Shown here in pieces: positions 16,596 through 25,287 of a stretch of DNA of 51,138 bases. The position numbers and the translations under genes are program-made. Source of the DNA: an uncultured Campylobacter sp. (GTDB taxonomy: Bacteria; Campylobacterota; Campylobacteria; Campylobacterales; Campylobacteraceae); assembly GCA_900539255.1 (NCBI GenBank), contig UQBJ01000013.1:1-51138 (forward strand). Reading direction: 5' to 3'. The notes under the pieces were generated by a model. That model was not told the origin of the DNA, ran no database searches, and saw only the letters and a program-made list of their open reading frames with translations. Position 1 is the first letter of the stretch. Every line of letters starts with the position of its first letter.

Positions 16596-17291
16596 ATGAG
16601 TCTTTATGAAAGAGATTATGCCCGTCAGGGCGAACAAACCCGTGAAAGCTCCGCGCTTTCAGCCTTTATCAAGCAAACTTACCAGCTTTTTGCGGCTTCG
16701 CTTTTGGCTGGGGCTGCGGGAGCTTATGTAGGCGTGCTTTACGCTGTGCCTATCTTTGCTAAGCTTGGAATGGCTGCGCCTTTTATCATTTTAGGCGTGG
16801 CTTTGGTGCTGTTTTTTGCGATGAGAGTGAGCCTGCACAAAAGCCCGCTCAATCTCGTGCTGCTCTTTGCCTTTACTTTCATCTTGGGGCTTGGGCTTAC
16901 GCCGCTTTTGTATGCGGTTTTGGCTTCAACTAACGGCGGCGTGATAGTCGCGCAAGCCTTTGCGCTCACAGCTGTGGCTTTTGGGGCGTTAAGCATTTTT
17001 GCGATGAACACAAAGCGCGATTTTACCACTATGGGAAAAATGCTTTTCATCACGCTCATCGTGGTGATTTGCGCGATGATTATCAACATTTTCACACAAA
17101 GCCCTGTGTTTGCGCTTGTGATTTCATCTGTGGCGGCGATTTTGTTTAGCTTTTACATTTTGCATGACACGCAAAACATTATCCGCGGCAACTACGCTCA
17201 CCCTATCGAGGGCGCTGTGGCTTTGTATTTGGACTTTATCAACCTTTTTGCAAGCCTACTTCAAATTTTGGGGCTTACAAACCGCGAGTAA
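16596..17291 (+). CDS. Bax inhibitor-1 (BI-1/YccA) family membrane protein
   Basis: 231 residues with seven hydrophobic segments from about residue 25 to the end, the size and layout of the BI-1/YccA (LFG/TMBIM) family, which form Ca2+ leak channels in the best-studied bacterial member. The C-terminal YILHDTQNIIRG segment is the family signature with conserved Asp. I chose the ATG at 16596 because the strong TGGAGG lies 6 bp upstream; the frame is open from a TTG 12 bp earlier, but that overlaps the binding site. In C. jejuni the homologue also precedes secG-frr-pyrE. A hairpin at 17302-17334 separates it from secG. Confidence 0.9.
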   Translation: MSLYERDYARQGEQTRESSALSAFIKQTYQLFAASLLAGAAGAYVGVLYAVPIFAKLGMAAPFIILGVALVLFFAMRVSLHKSPLNLVLLFAFTFILGLGLTPLLYAVLASTNGGVIVAQAFALTAVAFGALSIFAMNTKRDFTTMGKMLFITLIVVICAMIINIFTQSPVFALVISSVAAILFSFYILHDTQNIIRGNYAHPIEGAVALYLDFINLFASLLQILGLTNRE

Positions 17292-17301
17292 AGCCCCTTA
17301 C

Positions 17302-17334
17302 CCTTATCGCACGGCTTTTTGTCGTGTGATAAGG
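17302..17334 (+). terminator. hairpin after the Bax-inhibitor gene
   Basis: CCTTATCGCACG (17302-17313) pairs with CGTGTGATAAGG (17323-17334) over 12 bp with one G-U pair. A short TTTT follows at about 17339. It is a plausible terminator 10 bp after the stop codon. Confidence 0.55.
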
Positions 17335-17417
17335 CGCGTTTTGGCTTATCGTGGCAAAAAATTTCACATAAATTTAAAACTTTTTTAAAATCCGCCTTAA
17401 ATTTAAGGATTTTTCGC

Positions 17418-17423
17418 TACAAT
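17418..17423 (+). promoter_or_regulatory. secG: -10 element of the secG-frr-pyrE operon
   Basis: TACAAT lies 32 bp before the secG ATG, downstream of a T-rich stretch as is usual in Campylobacter promoters. The position fits a short leader carrying the AAAGGAAA ribosome binding site. Confidence 0.45.
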
Positions 17424-17455
17424 ACCTTTTTCAAAACAAAATTCAAAGGAAATTT

Positions 17456-17851
17456 ATGACAAGCGTTTTTATCGTATTTCAAGTGCTTTTAGTGGTGTTT
17501 ATCACTATCGCGGTGCTTTTGCAAAAGAGTTCAAGCATAGGGCTTGGCGCGTATAGCGGGAGCAATGAAAGCCTTTTTGGGGCAAAGGGACCTGCGGGAT
17601 TTTTAGCGAAATTCACCTTTATTTTGGGCTTTTTGCTTGTGGCAAACACCATCGCGTTGAGCTATTTTTACAACACCGCGGGCAAGGACTCTGTGGCTGA
17701 GAAAATCGCCACACCAAGCGCGCCAGTTGCGCCGCAAGCCCCACAAAGTGCGCCAAATGCAGGCGAAAATTTAGCGCCACAAGCCCCACAAGGCGTGAAT
17801 TCAGCTCCAAATTCAGCCCCGCAAGACGAGCAAAATTCAACGCAAAAGTAA
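17456..17851 (+). CDS. secG: protein translocase subunit SecG
   Basis: Small subunit of the SecYEG export channel. 131 residues: a first membrane helix (residues 3-22), the conserved cytoplasmic loop LQKSSSIGLGAYSGSNESLFGAKG-like segment at about 23-46 with the GP-FLAKFTF turn, and a second helix at 50-72. The rest is a Pro/Ala/Gln-rich low-complexity tail that is longer than in E. coli SecG and is probably disordered. It is followed after 9 bp by frr and then pyrE, the order known from C. jejuni. Confidence 0.93.
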   Translation: MTSVFIVFQVLLVVFITIAVLLQKSSSIGLGAYSGSNESLFGAKGPAGFLAKFTFILGFLLVANTIALSYFYNTAGKDSVAEKIATPSAPVAPQAPQSAPNAGENLAPQAPQGVNSAPNSAPQDEQNSTQK

Positions 17852-17860
17852 GGATAAACA

Positions 17861-18418
17861 ATGCTTGATGAGATTTACACCAAACAAAAAGCGCAGGGCG
17901 AAAAGAGCCTTGAAGCCCTGAAAAAAGACTTTACCACGATACGCACGGGCAAGGTGAGCATAAACATACTCGACCACATTAGCGTGGATTATTATGGCAC
18001 GCAAACGCCCTTAAATCAAGTAGCTACCATACTTGCAACCGATGCAAGCACCATCAGCATAAGCCCTTGGGAAAAATCAATGCTTAAAAGCATAGAAAGC
18101 GCCATAGCTGCGGCAAATATCGGTGTCAATCCAAACAATGACGGCGAGGCTGTGAAGCTCTTTTTTCCGCCGATGACAAGGGAGCAAAGAGAAGAAAACG
18201 CCAAGCACGCTAAGGCTATGGGCGAAAAGGCAAAGGTAAGCGTGCGAAATGTCCGCAAGGACGCAAATGATGGCATTAAAAAGCTTGAAAAAGACAAAGC
18301 CATAAGCGAGGACGAGGCGAAAAAGGCTTATGATGAGGTGCAAAAGCTCACGGACGGCTTTATCACAAAAATCGATGAGCTTTTCAAAAACAAAGAAAGC
18401 GAACTTTTAAAAGTATGA
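17861..18418 (+). CDS. frr: ribosome recycling factor
   Basis: Splits post-termination ribosomes with EF-G. The 185-residue length and the motifs are standard: RTGKVSINILDHISVDYYGTQTPLNQ around residues 28-53 (written here in part), the WEKSML segment, and a C-terminal helical VRNVRKDAND...KLEKDKAISEDEAK. AAGGATAAACA precedes the ATG. Its TGA overlaps the pyrE ATG (ATGA), so translation is coupled. Confidence 0.96.
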   Translation: MLDEIYTKQKAQGEKSLEALKKDFTTIRTGKVSINILDHISVDYYGTQTPLNQVATILATDASTISISPWEKSMLKSIESAIAAANIGVNPNNDGEAVKLFFPPMTREQREENAKHAKAMGEKAKVSVRNVRKDANDGIKKLEKDKAISEDEAKKAYDEVQKLTDGFITKIDELFKNKESELLKV

Positions 18419-19023
18419 ACATAGAAGCCATTTACAAAGAGCATAACGCCTTTTTGCAAGGGCATTTTTTGTTAAGCTCGGGCAAGCACTCAGGCTTTTA
18501 CCTGCAAAGCGCAAAGGTGCTTGAAAACCCCATTTTAGCGGGCAAACTCTGCGACAAACTTGCCAGCGTTATCAAGGGTGCGGACTTGGAATTTGACAGC
18601 ATTTGCTCGCCCGCACTTGGCGGGATTTTAGCAGGCTATGAGCTAGCGCGTGCTTGTGAAAAACGCTTTATTTTCACAGAGCGCGTTGATGGCGTGATGA
18701 CTTTAAGGCGTGGCTTTGAGGTGAAAAAGGGCGAGAAATTCATCGTTTGCGAGGACATTATCACCACAGGCGGCTCGGCTTTGGAGAGTGCTTTGGTGTT
18801 AGAGGGTTTAGGCGGCGTTGTCGTGGGCTTTGCCGCGCTTGCAAATCGTGGCTTTTGCGGGGTGAGCAACTTAGAGACAAAAAGCAAAGAAAACGCGAAA
18901 CTGCCAAGCGATTTGCCCTTTTTTGCGCTGGCTAACTTTGAATTCAAAATGTATGAACCAAATGCTTGTCCGCTTTGCAAAAACGGCTCTGTGGCGGTTA
19001 AACCGGGAAGTCGGGGGAATTAA
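18415..19023 (+). CDS. pyrE: orotate phosphoribosyltransferase
   Basis: Converts orotate and PRPP to OMP in pyrimidine synthesis. 202 residues; the type I phosphoribosyltransferase PRPP loop is visible as VCEDIITTGGSALE near residue 111, and SSGKHSGFYLQ near the N-terminus is typical of PyrE. The C-terminal CPLCKNGSV segment (CxxC) is characteristic of the Campylobacter/Helicobacter form. Last gene of secG-frr-pyrE. Another pyrimidine gene, pyrC, occurs separately at 40579. Confidence 0.95.
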   Translation: MNIEAIYKEHNAFLQGHFLLSSGKHSGFYLQSAKVLENPILAGKLCDKLASVIKGADLEFDSICSPALGGILAGYELARACEKRFIFTERVDGVMTLRRGFEVKKGEKFIVCEDIITTGGSALESALVLEGLGGVVVGFAALANRGFCGVSNLETKSKENAKLPSDLPFFALANFEFKMYEPNACPLCKNGSVAVKPGSRGN

Positions 19024-19180
19024 ATTTTTTTTGCATTTTTACATTTTTGCAAATTCTTGTTGAATTTTTGCGTGCTTTAAATTTGCATTCTTGTAAATTT
19101 TAGCTTACCTTATTTACACAATCTTGCGAAATTTTTTAGCTTGCCTTATTGTAATTTTTTGTAAATTCTTAGCTCATTTT

Positions 19181-19320
19181 AAATGCTCAATCCACAAGAC
19201 TAGCTTTTGTATATGAATTTAAACACTCAATTTACAAGACTTGCTTTTTTGTGAATGAAATTTTAATACTCAATCCATAAGACTTGCTTTTTTGTATGTG
19301 AATTTTAAACGCTCAATTTT
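19181..19320. repeat. imperfect tandem repeat, about 40-44 bp, three copies plus a partial fourth
   Basis: Copies begin near 19181, 19221 and 19265, with a truncated copy from about 19307. Each has the core CTCAATYYAYAAGACTWGC followed by a T-run, GTATATGAATTT-like sequence and AAAC. No gene is seen in 19024-20266; the spacer holds this array, a composite palindromic repeat block and a hairpin. Confidence 0.75.
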
Positions 19321-19384
19321 TTGCAAAGGCGTGATGATAGCGCATTGTCATTTTGATTTCACGCCTTGCTCGCGATGATGGATT

Positions 19385-19860
19385 TTATTATACCGACTTA
19401 TCTTGTCGTACTGACTAAATTCTATCATACCGATAAATTTTCATCATACTGATTTATTTTTTGTTATATTGATAAAACTTTGTCATACTGAGTGCAGCGA
19501 AGTATCCATAAATTTAAAGCGTATTTTAAAATTCTTATAGATTTTTCGCCTTAAATTTGAAGTGTATCTTAAATTTCTTTGGATTTTTCGCTACGCTCAA
19601 AATAACAAGAGTTCGCCGTCATTGTAAAACAACAAAGTCCGTTTTCTTTGTCCGTCATTGCGAGCCGTTTTCACAAAAACGGCGTGGCAATCCACGAATT
19701 TAAACGCAATTTTACCTTTGGATTACCACGAATTTGCACGCTCACGCTTTGCAAATTCTCGCAATGACAAAGTCCTTGTTATACTTATAAATTCTTTCGC
19801 ATTGACTTAATCTTTGTCATACTGAGCGCAGCGAAGTATCCATTTACAAGCCTTGCTTTA
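19385..19860. repeat. composite palindromic repeat block 1
   Basis: Three layers are visible. First, at 19385-19490, degenerate tandem TCATACTGATTTA-like words. Second, at 19480-19609, a palindromic element whose left arm TCATACTGAGTGCAGCGAAG meets a right arm that is its approximate reverse complement (TTTTTCGCTACGCTCAAAAT). Third, at 19653-19770, a different palindrome beginning GTCATTGCGAGCCG with inner GGCGTGGCAATCCACG and ending CTCGCAATGAC. Another left half of the second type stands at 19814-19842. The same modules recur at 21112-21390, 41780-42225, 47197-47643 and 50696-51138. Confidence 0.8.
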
Positions 19861-19947
19861 CAATAAAGAAAAACACCCAAGCTATGAAAATCTTTGTTTT
19901 ACGATAAGCAAAACCCAACTTATGCTTTTGATTTTAAAAAGTGCCTA

Positions 19948-19977
19948 AATTTCAAGGCTTTTCAAAGCCTTGAAATT
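19948..19977. terminator. perfect 11-bp stem-loop downstream of xth
   Basis: AATTTCAAGGC (19948-19958) pairs perfectly with GCCTTGAAATT (19967-19977) around an 8-nt loop. On the minus strand, the direction of xth, a T-run follows about 7 nt later. It lies roughly 290 nt beyond the xth stop, so it could end a long xth mRNA; this is inference. Confidence 0.4.
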
Positions 19978-20266
19978 GCAAACGATAAATGCAAATACGC
20001 CACTTTGCCAGCATAAAACACAAAGCCCACAAATTTAACGCCATTTCAAAGCCGTGCTTATGGCGTTTTCGCAAAAGCCAAAGTTACGCTTTGATTTGAA
20101 AATCCACTAAAAAGCAGATAAATTTCTTGCGTAGCAAGCGGCATTGAAAGAGTTTTGCAGCTTTGTTTTTGTGAGAATTTAGCCTTAAATTCAGCAATGT
20201 AATTAAAAAATTTAAAAAGGCTTTTGAAAGTTTTTGTTTAAATTACTAAATTTAGCAAATCAAACC

Positions 20267-21025
20267 CTAAATTTCAAGTTCTATCCCCACAGGAGCGTGG
20301 TCTGAGCCAAAAATGTCATCTCTTATAAAGGCATTTTTCAAGGCTGAGCGCAAATTTTCGCTCACAAAAAAATAATCAATCCGCCAGCCCACATTTTTTT
20401 CGCGCGCTTTCATTCGGTAGCTCCACCACGAGTATCTTTGCGGCTCATCGCCGTTGATGGCGCGAAAGGTGTCGATGAAGCCAGCCCCCAAAAGTTCATC
20501 TATACACGCTCGCTCGATAGGCAAAAAGCCCGAAGTGTTAGCGTTTGCCTTGGGGTGAGTTAAGTCAATCTCTTTGTGTGCGGTATTGACATCGCCGCAA
20601 ATGATGATTTTCTTGCCTTTTGCGAGCAAATCTTTCAAGTAAAGCAAGAAATCAGCATAGAATTTCATCTTATAAGCTAGTCGCTGCTCGTCTTTTTGCC
20701 CATTTGGAAAGTAAATGTTAAACAAAACTATGTCTTTAAAGCGGTGTTCTAGCACTCTACCCTCGCTATCATCGGCGAATTCACACTTTGCGCTGGTGCA
20801 TTCAAAATCACACAAACTCATCACGCCAGAATACCCCGCCCGAGTAGCCGAATTTGAAAAGATATGCTTGTAGCCAAGCTCGTAAATGCCCTTTGGAAAC
20901 TTGTCCTCGCTCGCTTTTATCTCTTGAAAGCCTATAAATTCAGGCTTTTCACGCTCTATCCACTCCAAGCCGCCCTTATCTGCAATGGCTCTCAGTCCAT
21001 TGACATTCCACGAAATGAGTTTCAT
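20267..21025 (-). CDS. xth: exodeoxyribonuclease III
   Basis: AP endonuclease and 3' exonuclease of base excision repair. I start at 21025 (MKLISWNVNGLRA, 252 residues), not six codons upstream, because the family begins at this strand and AAAGGACAAAAA precedes the ATG. Catalytic motifs: WNVNGLRA (Asn), FQEIKA (metal-binding Glu), GYSGV, CGDVNTAH (Asp/Asn pair) and the C-terminal GSDHAPVG (Asp-His). All are intact. It is monocistronic and flanked on both sides by repeat-rich spacers. Confidence 0.95.
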   Translation of the reverse strand: MKLISWNVNGLRAIADKGGLEWIEREKPEFIGFQEIKASEDKFPKGIYELGYKHIFSNSATRAGYSGVMSLCDFECTSAKCEFADDSEGRVLEHRFKDIVLFNIYFPNGQKDEQRLAYKMKFYADFLLYLKDLLAKGKKIIICGDVNTAHKEIDLTHPKANANTSGFLPIERACIDELLGAGFIDTFRAINGDEPQRYSWWSYRMKAREKNVGWRIDYFFVSENLRSALKNAFIRDDIFGSDHAPVGIELEI

Positions 21026-21111
21026 TTTTTGTCCTTTTTGCAAATTTTATCCATAAAAAGCAAAAATTTTAGTTTAAAATTTTAAATTGAGCGCAAATTT
21101 GGGCAAAAAGA

Positions 21112-21390
21112 CGAGAATTTAACAAGCGTTCGCTTTGCTCGTTCGCAATGACGGACAAAAATCGTTTGTAGCACAATGACGGCACACTCTTGTCATTTTG
21201 AGTGGAGTGCGTTAGCACAAAGCGACCCAACAGGTTGCAAGGCACAGCCACAGCAAAAAAATCTACACTTTAAATTTGTGGATACTTCGCTACGCTCAGT
21301 ATGACAAGGATTTTGAGATACTTTACTTTGCTATGCAAAGCTCAGTATGACAAGGTAAAATAAATCAGTATGACAAAAAGTAAGACTTTC
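21112..21390. repeat. composite palindromic repeat block 2
   Basis: Contains a right half of the GTCATTGCGAG type (about 21125-21155, ending TCGCAATGACGG), a TTGTCATTTTGAGTGGAGTG arm at 21190-21215, a segment shared in reverse with 42160-42215 and 47467-47520 (CCCAACAGGTTGCAAGGC), and reverse-oriented CTACGCTCAGTATGACAAGG at 21290-21309, followed by degenerate copies. No gene is seen in 21044-21477. Confidence 0.75.
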
Positions 21391-21477
21391 GTTTTAAAAG
21401 CACCTGCCAAAGCCTTTTTGTGAAAGTTCAAAGCACTTATCACAAAAAAGTCGGCTTAAAAATTCACAAAACGCCGA

Positions 21478-22317
21478 TTAGCCTATAAGCGTGCCGATGC
21501 CTTTGTCCGTGAAAATTTCAAGCAGCAGGCTGTGCTTAACGCGTCCGTCTAAAATATGCACCTTTTTCACGCCGTTTTCGCAAGCTTCTACGCAGGAATT
21601 TAGCTTGACAAGCATTCCGCCTTGCGTTTTTTGCGCCAAAGCCTTTGCCTCTTTTAAATTCAGCTTAGAGATGAGCGAATTTTTGTCCGCATAGTCCTCA
21701 TAAACGCCCTCCACATCGCTTAAAAACACCAACTTTTCAGCCCGCAACGCCTTTGCCACCTCGCAGGCGACATCATCGGCGTTTATGTTGTAGCTGTTGT
21801 AGTTCTCGTCCATTCCTATGGGCGCGATGATGGGCAAAAAGTCCTTTTCGAGCAAGTCTTTTAGCACCTCGCTTTTGACGGCTTCGATTTTGCCGACAAA
21901 GCCTAAATTTTCATCTTTTTGCGAGCATTTAAGCAACGCGCCGTCCTTGCCGCAAATGCCTACGGCTTTGACGCCTTGACATTCTAAATTTTGCACCAAA
22001 GTTTTGTTTATGTGATAAAGTGCCATTTCAGCGACATTTACGGCTTCTTTTGAGCTTACGCGTAAGCCGTTTTTAAACGAGCTTTCAACGCCTAGTTTTT
22101 CGCACAAAGCCGTGATTTCCTTGCCCCCGCCGTGTATCAAAACAGGCTTTAAGCCCACGAGTTTGAGCAAGGCTATGTCCTGCATAACCGAAATTTTAAG
22201 CGTTTCGTTTTCCATAGCCGAACCGCCGTATTTTATCACCACTATTTTAGCGTTAAATTTGCGTATGTAGGGCAAGGCTTCGATGAGTGTGTTTGCTTTT
22301 TCTAAATATCTTTGCAT
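21478..22317 (-). CDS. argB: acetylglutamate kinase
   Basis: Second step of arginine synthesis. 279 residues with VIKYGGSAM at about residues 26-34 (ATP-binding Lys and Gly), LIHGGGKEI (substrate loop) and the conserved NINADDVACEVAKAL segment near residue 180; the C-terminal DGRVKHSLLLEIFTDKGIGT is typical. Strong AAGGAT ribosome binding site. It stands alone between repeat spacers and flgE, so the arginine pathway genes are dispersed. Confidence 0.95.
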   Translation of the reverse strand: MQRYLEKANTLIEALPYIRKFNAKIVVIKYGGSAMENETLKISVMQDIALLKLVGLKPVLIHGGGKEITALCEKLGVESSFKNGLRVSSKEAVNVAEMALYHINKTLVQNLECQGVKAVGICGKDGALLKCSQKDENLGFVGKIEAVKSEVLKDLLEKDFLPIIAPIGMDENYNSYNINADDVACEVAKALRAEKLVFLSDVEGVYEDYADKNSLISKLNLKEAKALAQKTQGGMLVKLNSCVEACENGVKKVHILDGRVKHSLLLEIFTDKGIGTLIG

Positions 22318-22435
22318 TTTTTATCCTTAAAACCCAAATTCAAGCCAAGCGGGCAAAAGTGTGCCTAGCCTCCGCCAAGCGCAAATTCTACCCTTTTTTT
22401 TAAAGCCTAATCCCACTCTCAAAGACGAGTTTCAT

Positions 22436-24433
22436 CTACTTTTTTAATCCTATGGCTGTTTGGAGCATACTATCGCTTGTGGTTATACTCTTTGAACTTG
22501 CTTCAAATCCCCTTTGCATAACGATTAAATTTGTTAGCTCCGTGCTTAAATCCGTGTTTGACATTTCAAGTTTTTGTCCCACAAAAAGAGCTGGACGAAC
22601 AAGCTTGCCTTCATTGTCGTAAAGAAAGCTTGCCGCACCGCTGTTTGAAGTCGCCATAAAGTTATTTCCGCCCACCACTGCTAAGCCTTGCTCGTTGATG
22701 AAAGTATAAAGGGCGAGTTTGCCAACTGTTACGGTTTTGCCGTTGGTAAATTGCACGATGATTGAGCCGTCTTGCTCGATTTGATAGCGGTTGAAAAAGC
22801 CCTCCGCCACGCCGTTGCCACTGGATGTTATCGCATCGCTTTTGCTGTCAGGCAAGATATACACGCCGTCCCAACCCGCTCCCGTGCGGTCTGTTGATGG
22901 GCTATTTGTCGGCGTGCCAAAATTTATGTTTATAGTGCCACCTTGCGGGTTTGGCACGCTTGTGAGCGTGTTTTGTTTGAGTGAGCCAAATTTATCAAAA
23001 GTGATTTGCCCGCGTGATTCTGTGCCGATGAGCGCGCCATTGTCATCATAAACGCCCGCTACGACTTCGTAAATGAAATCATCTTTTTCAGTGCGGTTGG
23101 TGTTGGTTAAATGCAGGTTGTATTTCAAAGAACTCACAGAGCCGTCTAGGTTATACACACGCACGCCAAAAGCCTTGTCCTCGTAAGTGCTGCGCTCGCC
23201 CACTTGCGTGATACTTGCTACACTCGCACTTGCCATATCAAAGCCGTCTGTTGCGTTAAGATTTGTAAGTGAAAAGGTTTTGTCGTCATTTTTTATCGTT
23301 ATTTCGTTTGTGGTTAGGGTTTTGCCGTTTTTATCTTTAAGGGTGATGACAACCCTGTCGCCATTTTGAATTTGGGCTGCAAGTGGCTTGCCGTCATCGC
23401 CTTTTGTGTCTGTTTGCGTAGCACCTGCTAAATTTCCGCTCAAAGTGCCTGTGGCAGCGGTTTTAGTTATGGTTGGTAATTGATTTTCGGCAATCGTTAT
23501 GTCGTTTTGTCCGTCTTTTTTGATTTTTGCGCTTTTAACCGTAACTTTTGTTGAGTCAAAGGTATCGGGCAGAGTTATCTCGCCTGTGAAATTTAAATTT
23601 TCATCAAGTTGAGCGGTGTAGGTTTTTTCAGTGGCTGGGTCTTTGCCGTCTGTTAAAGTTATTTCTACCGTGTCGCCTTGTGCGCCTTGTCCGCCTGCTT
23701 GCATAGTGCCGCCAAAGGTAACCTTTACATTTGTCGGCTTAAAAGTCGCTATGCTGGTAGTGCCATCTGCTTGCGTTAAATTTAAGCCCGTTTTTTGCGT
23801 AGCCGTGTTAAGCACAGCACTAATCGTGCCTTTAAAGGTAGCTTGTGTGGTTACTTCTGGAAAATAATACATATTTTTGCTCGGCACGAAAAGCTTTGTT
23901 TGCATAGTGCTTGGAGCTATGGTAAAGTCTTGGTTGGGGTTATTGACGGTGTAGCCACTTGTAACCAAATTATTTGTGCCGTTTAGCCGTCCCATAGCCT
24001 GCGCTACCCTGTCGCTAAACTGAGTCGGCACTAGGTTAGGATTTACCGTGCCTAGCACGAAGTTGCCCGAAGCATCGACAAGATAGTTGTTTCCGTCTCG
24101 CGTGAATTCGCCATTTCTTGTGTAGTAGGTTTGACTAAACCCACGCACGCCAAAAAAGCCCTTGCCCATAAGCCCGACATCAAATTCGCCCTCTCCGTCC
24201 GTAAATGAGCCTTGCTCATAAACAACCTTGCTGGCTGAAAGTAGCGAGCCGCTGCCTATCTCTGCTGGGTTGGCTGAGCGCGAAACCACGCGCTGATAAA
24301 AAATGTCAGCAAATTCAGATGAAGTGCGCTTAAAGCCTATGGTATTGACATTAGAAATGTTATTTGCCGTTATATCCACGCCTAAATTCTGCGTTTTAAC
24401 GCCATTGACTCCGTTCCAAAGCGACTTCAACAT
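22436..24433 (-). CDS. flgE: flagellar hook protein FlgE
   Basis: Main subunit of the flagellar hook. The 665-residue protein has the conserved N-terminal rod/hook helix (NNISNVNTIGFKR at 24-36) and the C-terminal helix (TELTNLIVMQRGFEASSKSITT), with FlgE-core segments such as GFFGVRG and YTRNGEFTRDGNNYLVDASGN. Between residues about 196 and 412 lies a variable insert that looks like two related Ig-like modules: GDTVEITLTDGKDPATEKTY pairs by eye with GDRVVITLKDKNGKTLTTNE. Such surface domains vary between Campylobacter species. It follows flgD by 9 bp and is probably transcribed from the sigma-54 promoter before flgD. Confidence 0.9.
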   Translation of the reverse strand: MLKSLWNGVNGVKTQNLGVDITANNISNVNTIGFKRTSSEFADIFYQRVVSRSANPAEIGSGSLLSASKVVYEQGSFTDGEGEFDVGLMGKGFFGVRGFSQTYYTRNGEFTRDGNNYLVDASGNFVLGTVNPNLVPTQFSDRVAQAMGRLNGTNNLVTSGYTVNNPNQDFTIAPSTMQTKLFVPSKNMYYFPEVTTQATFKGTISAVLNTATQKTGLNLTQADGTTSIATFKPTNVKVTFGGTMQAGGQGAQGDTVEITLTDGKDPATEKTYTAQLDENLNFTGEITLPDTFDSTKVTVKSAKIKKDGQNDITIAENQLPTITKTAATGTLSGNLAGATQTDTKGDDGKPLAAQIQNGDRVVITLKDKNGKTLTTNEITIKNDDKTFSLTNLNATDGFDMASASVASITQVGERSTYEDKAFGVRVYNLDGSVSSLKYNLHLTNTNRTEKDDFIYEVVAGVYDDNGALIGTESRGQITFDKFGSLKQNTLTSVPNPQGGTININFGTPTNSPSTDRTGAGWDGVYILPDSKSDAITSSGNGVAEGFFNRYQIEQDGSIIVQFTNGKTVTVGKLALYTFINEQGLAVVGGNNFMATSNSGAASFLYDNEGKLVRPALFVGQKLEMSNTDLSTELTNLIVMQRGFEASSKSITTSDSMLQTAIGLKK

Positions 24434-24442
24434 AGTTTGCCC

Positions 24443-25234
24443 TTAACTCAACTGCGAAATGTCGCTGAAATTCACTTCTTTGCCCGCGATGACGAGTTTG
24501 AGCGTGCCGTCTTTGAATTTCACGGACTCCACAGGATATGAGCCATAAGTGCTTGTGCTTGTGCCACCATCGACATCAGTGTAAGAAGTTTTCATCGAGT
24601 ATTTGCCCGCACCCGCGAAAGTGCCATCATCTTTGCGTCCGTCCCAGCCGATGACATTTGTGCCGACTTTGAGCTGGTCTTTGGCGACTTTTATGGATTT
24701 TACGACATTGCCTTTTGAATCAAGTATGGTAAATGTCGCTCCGTCTTTGGTTTCTTTTGGCAGATGCATTCTTACTGATATGCTTTGGGTTGAATTTTCA
24801 AGCTTAAATGTCGTGTCGCTGATAGTCGCCATTTTGCCGATGGCATTAAGGGCGGCGAGATTGCCTGTGGAATTCATAGAATCAGCAAGTTTTGTCATCG
24901 TATCAACCATAGTTTGCATTGTTTCGTTTGTGTTTTGTTGCATTTCAAGTGCCGCAAGCTGCGAAGTTTGCGTAAGCATTTTGTCCGTGTCCATAGGGTC
25001 TGTGGGGTCTTGATTTTGCATTTCTATGAGCAAAAGTTTCAAAAAGGCGTCTTTGTCAAGCATAGAATTCGTCTTTTTTGAAGACGAGCTTGTCGAATTT
25101 GTCGTGGAATTCGTGCTGTTGCTTGAATTCGTGGTGGAATTCGTGCCTGAATTTGTAGTCGAATTTGTCGTCGTGTTTGGCGCCACAGCCGTATTTGTCG
25201 AGCTGTAATAAGTGTTGTCTGTTACGGTTGCCAT
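24443..25234 (-). CDS. flgD: flagellar hook capping protein FlgD
   Basis: Scaffold that caps the growing hook. 263 residues. The first 55 are almost only Thr, Asn and Ser in short repeats. The FlgD core follows: MLDKDAFLKLLLIEMQNQDPTDPMDTDKM-like region near 58-88 (partly quoted), an MQ-rich helix, and the FlgD Ig-like/tudor domain with VGTNVIGWDGRKDDGTFAGAG. AGGAGC lies before the ATG. A near-perfect sigma-54 promoter stands 34-51 bp upstream, in the gap after fliK, so flgD-flgE can be expressed independently of fliK. Confidence 0.9.
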   Translation of the reverse strand: MATVTDNTYYSSTNTAVAPNTTTNSTTNSGTNSTTNSSNSTNSTTNSTSSSSKKTNSMLDKDAFLKLLLIEMQNQDPTDPMDTDKMLTQTSQLAALEMQQNTNETMQTMVDTMTKLADSMNSTGNLAALNAIGKMATISDTTFKLENSTQSISVRMHLPKETKDGATFTILDSKGNVVKSIKVAKDQLKVGTNVIGWDGRKDDGTFAGAGKYSMKTSYTDVDGGTSTSTYGSYPVESVKFKDGTLKLVIAGKEVNFSDISQLS

Positions 25235-25267
25235 TTTAGCTCCTTAATTTGTCTTGTATAGCTTGGT

Positions 25268-25285
25268 AAGCAAATGCCGTTCCAA
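25268..25285 (-). promoter_or_regulatory. flgD: sigma-54 (RpoN) promoter of flgD-flgE
   Basis: On the minus strand: TTGGAACGGCATTTGCTT, with GG and GC separated by 10 bp as required for RpoN. It sits between the fliK stop (25288) and the flgD ATG (25234). It matches the Campylobacter sigma-54 consensus of middle flagellar genes. Confidence 0.88.
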
Positions 25286-25287
25286 AT

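Noticed and set aside
19385..19860. Possible CRISPR array
   Set aside because: Repeats are degenerate, palindromic and unevenly spaced, spacers are not unique, and there is no cas gene nearby.
19024..20266. tRNA or other structured RNA gene in the large spacer
   Set aside because: No tRNA-like arms or TTCRANNC loop were found; the visible stems belong to repeats or a simple hairpin.
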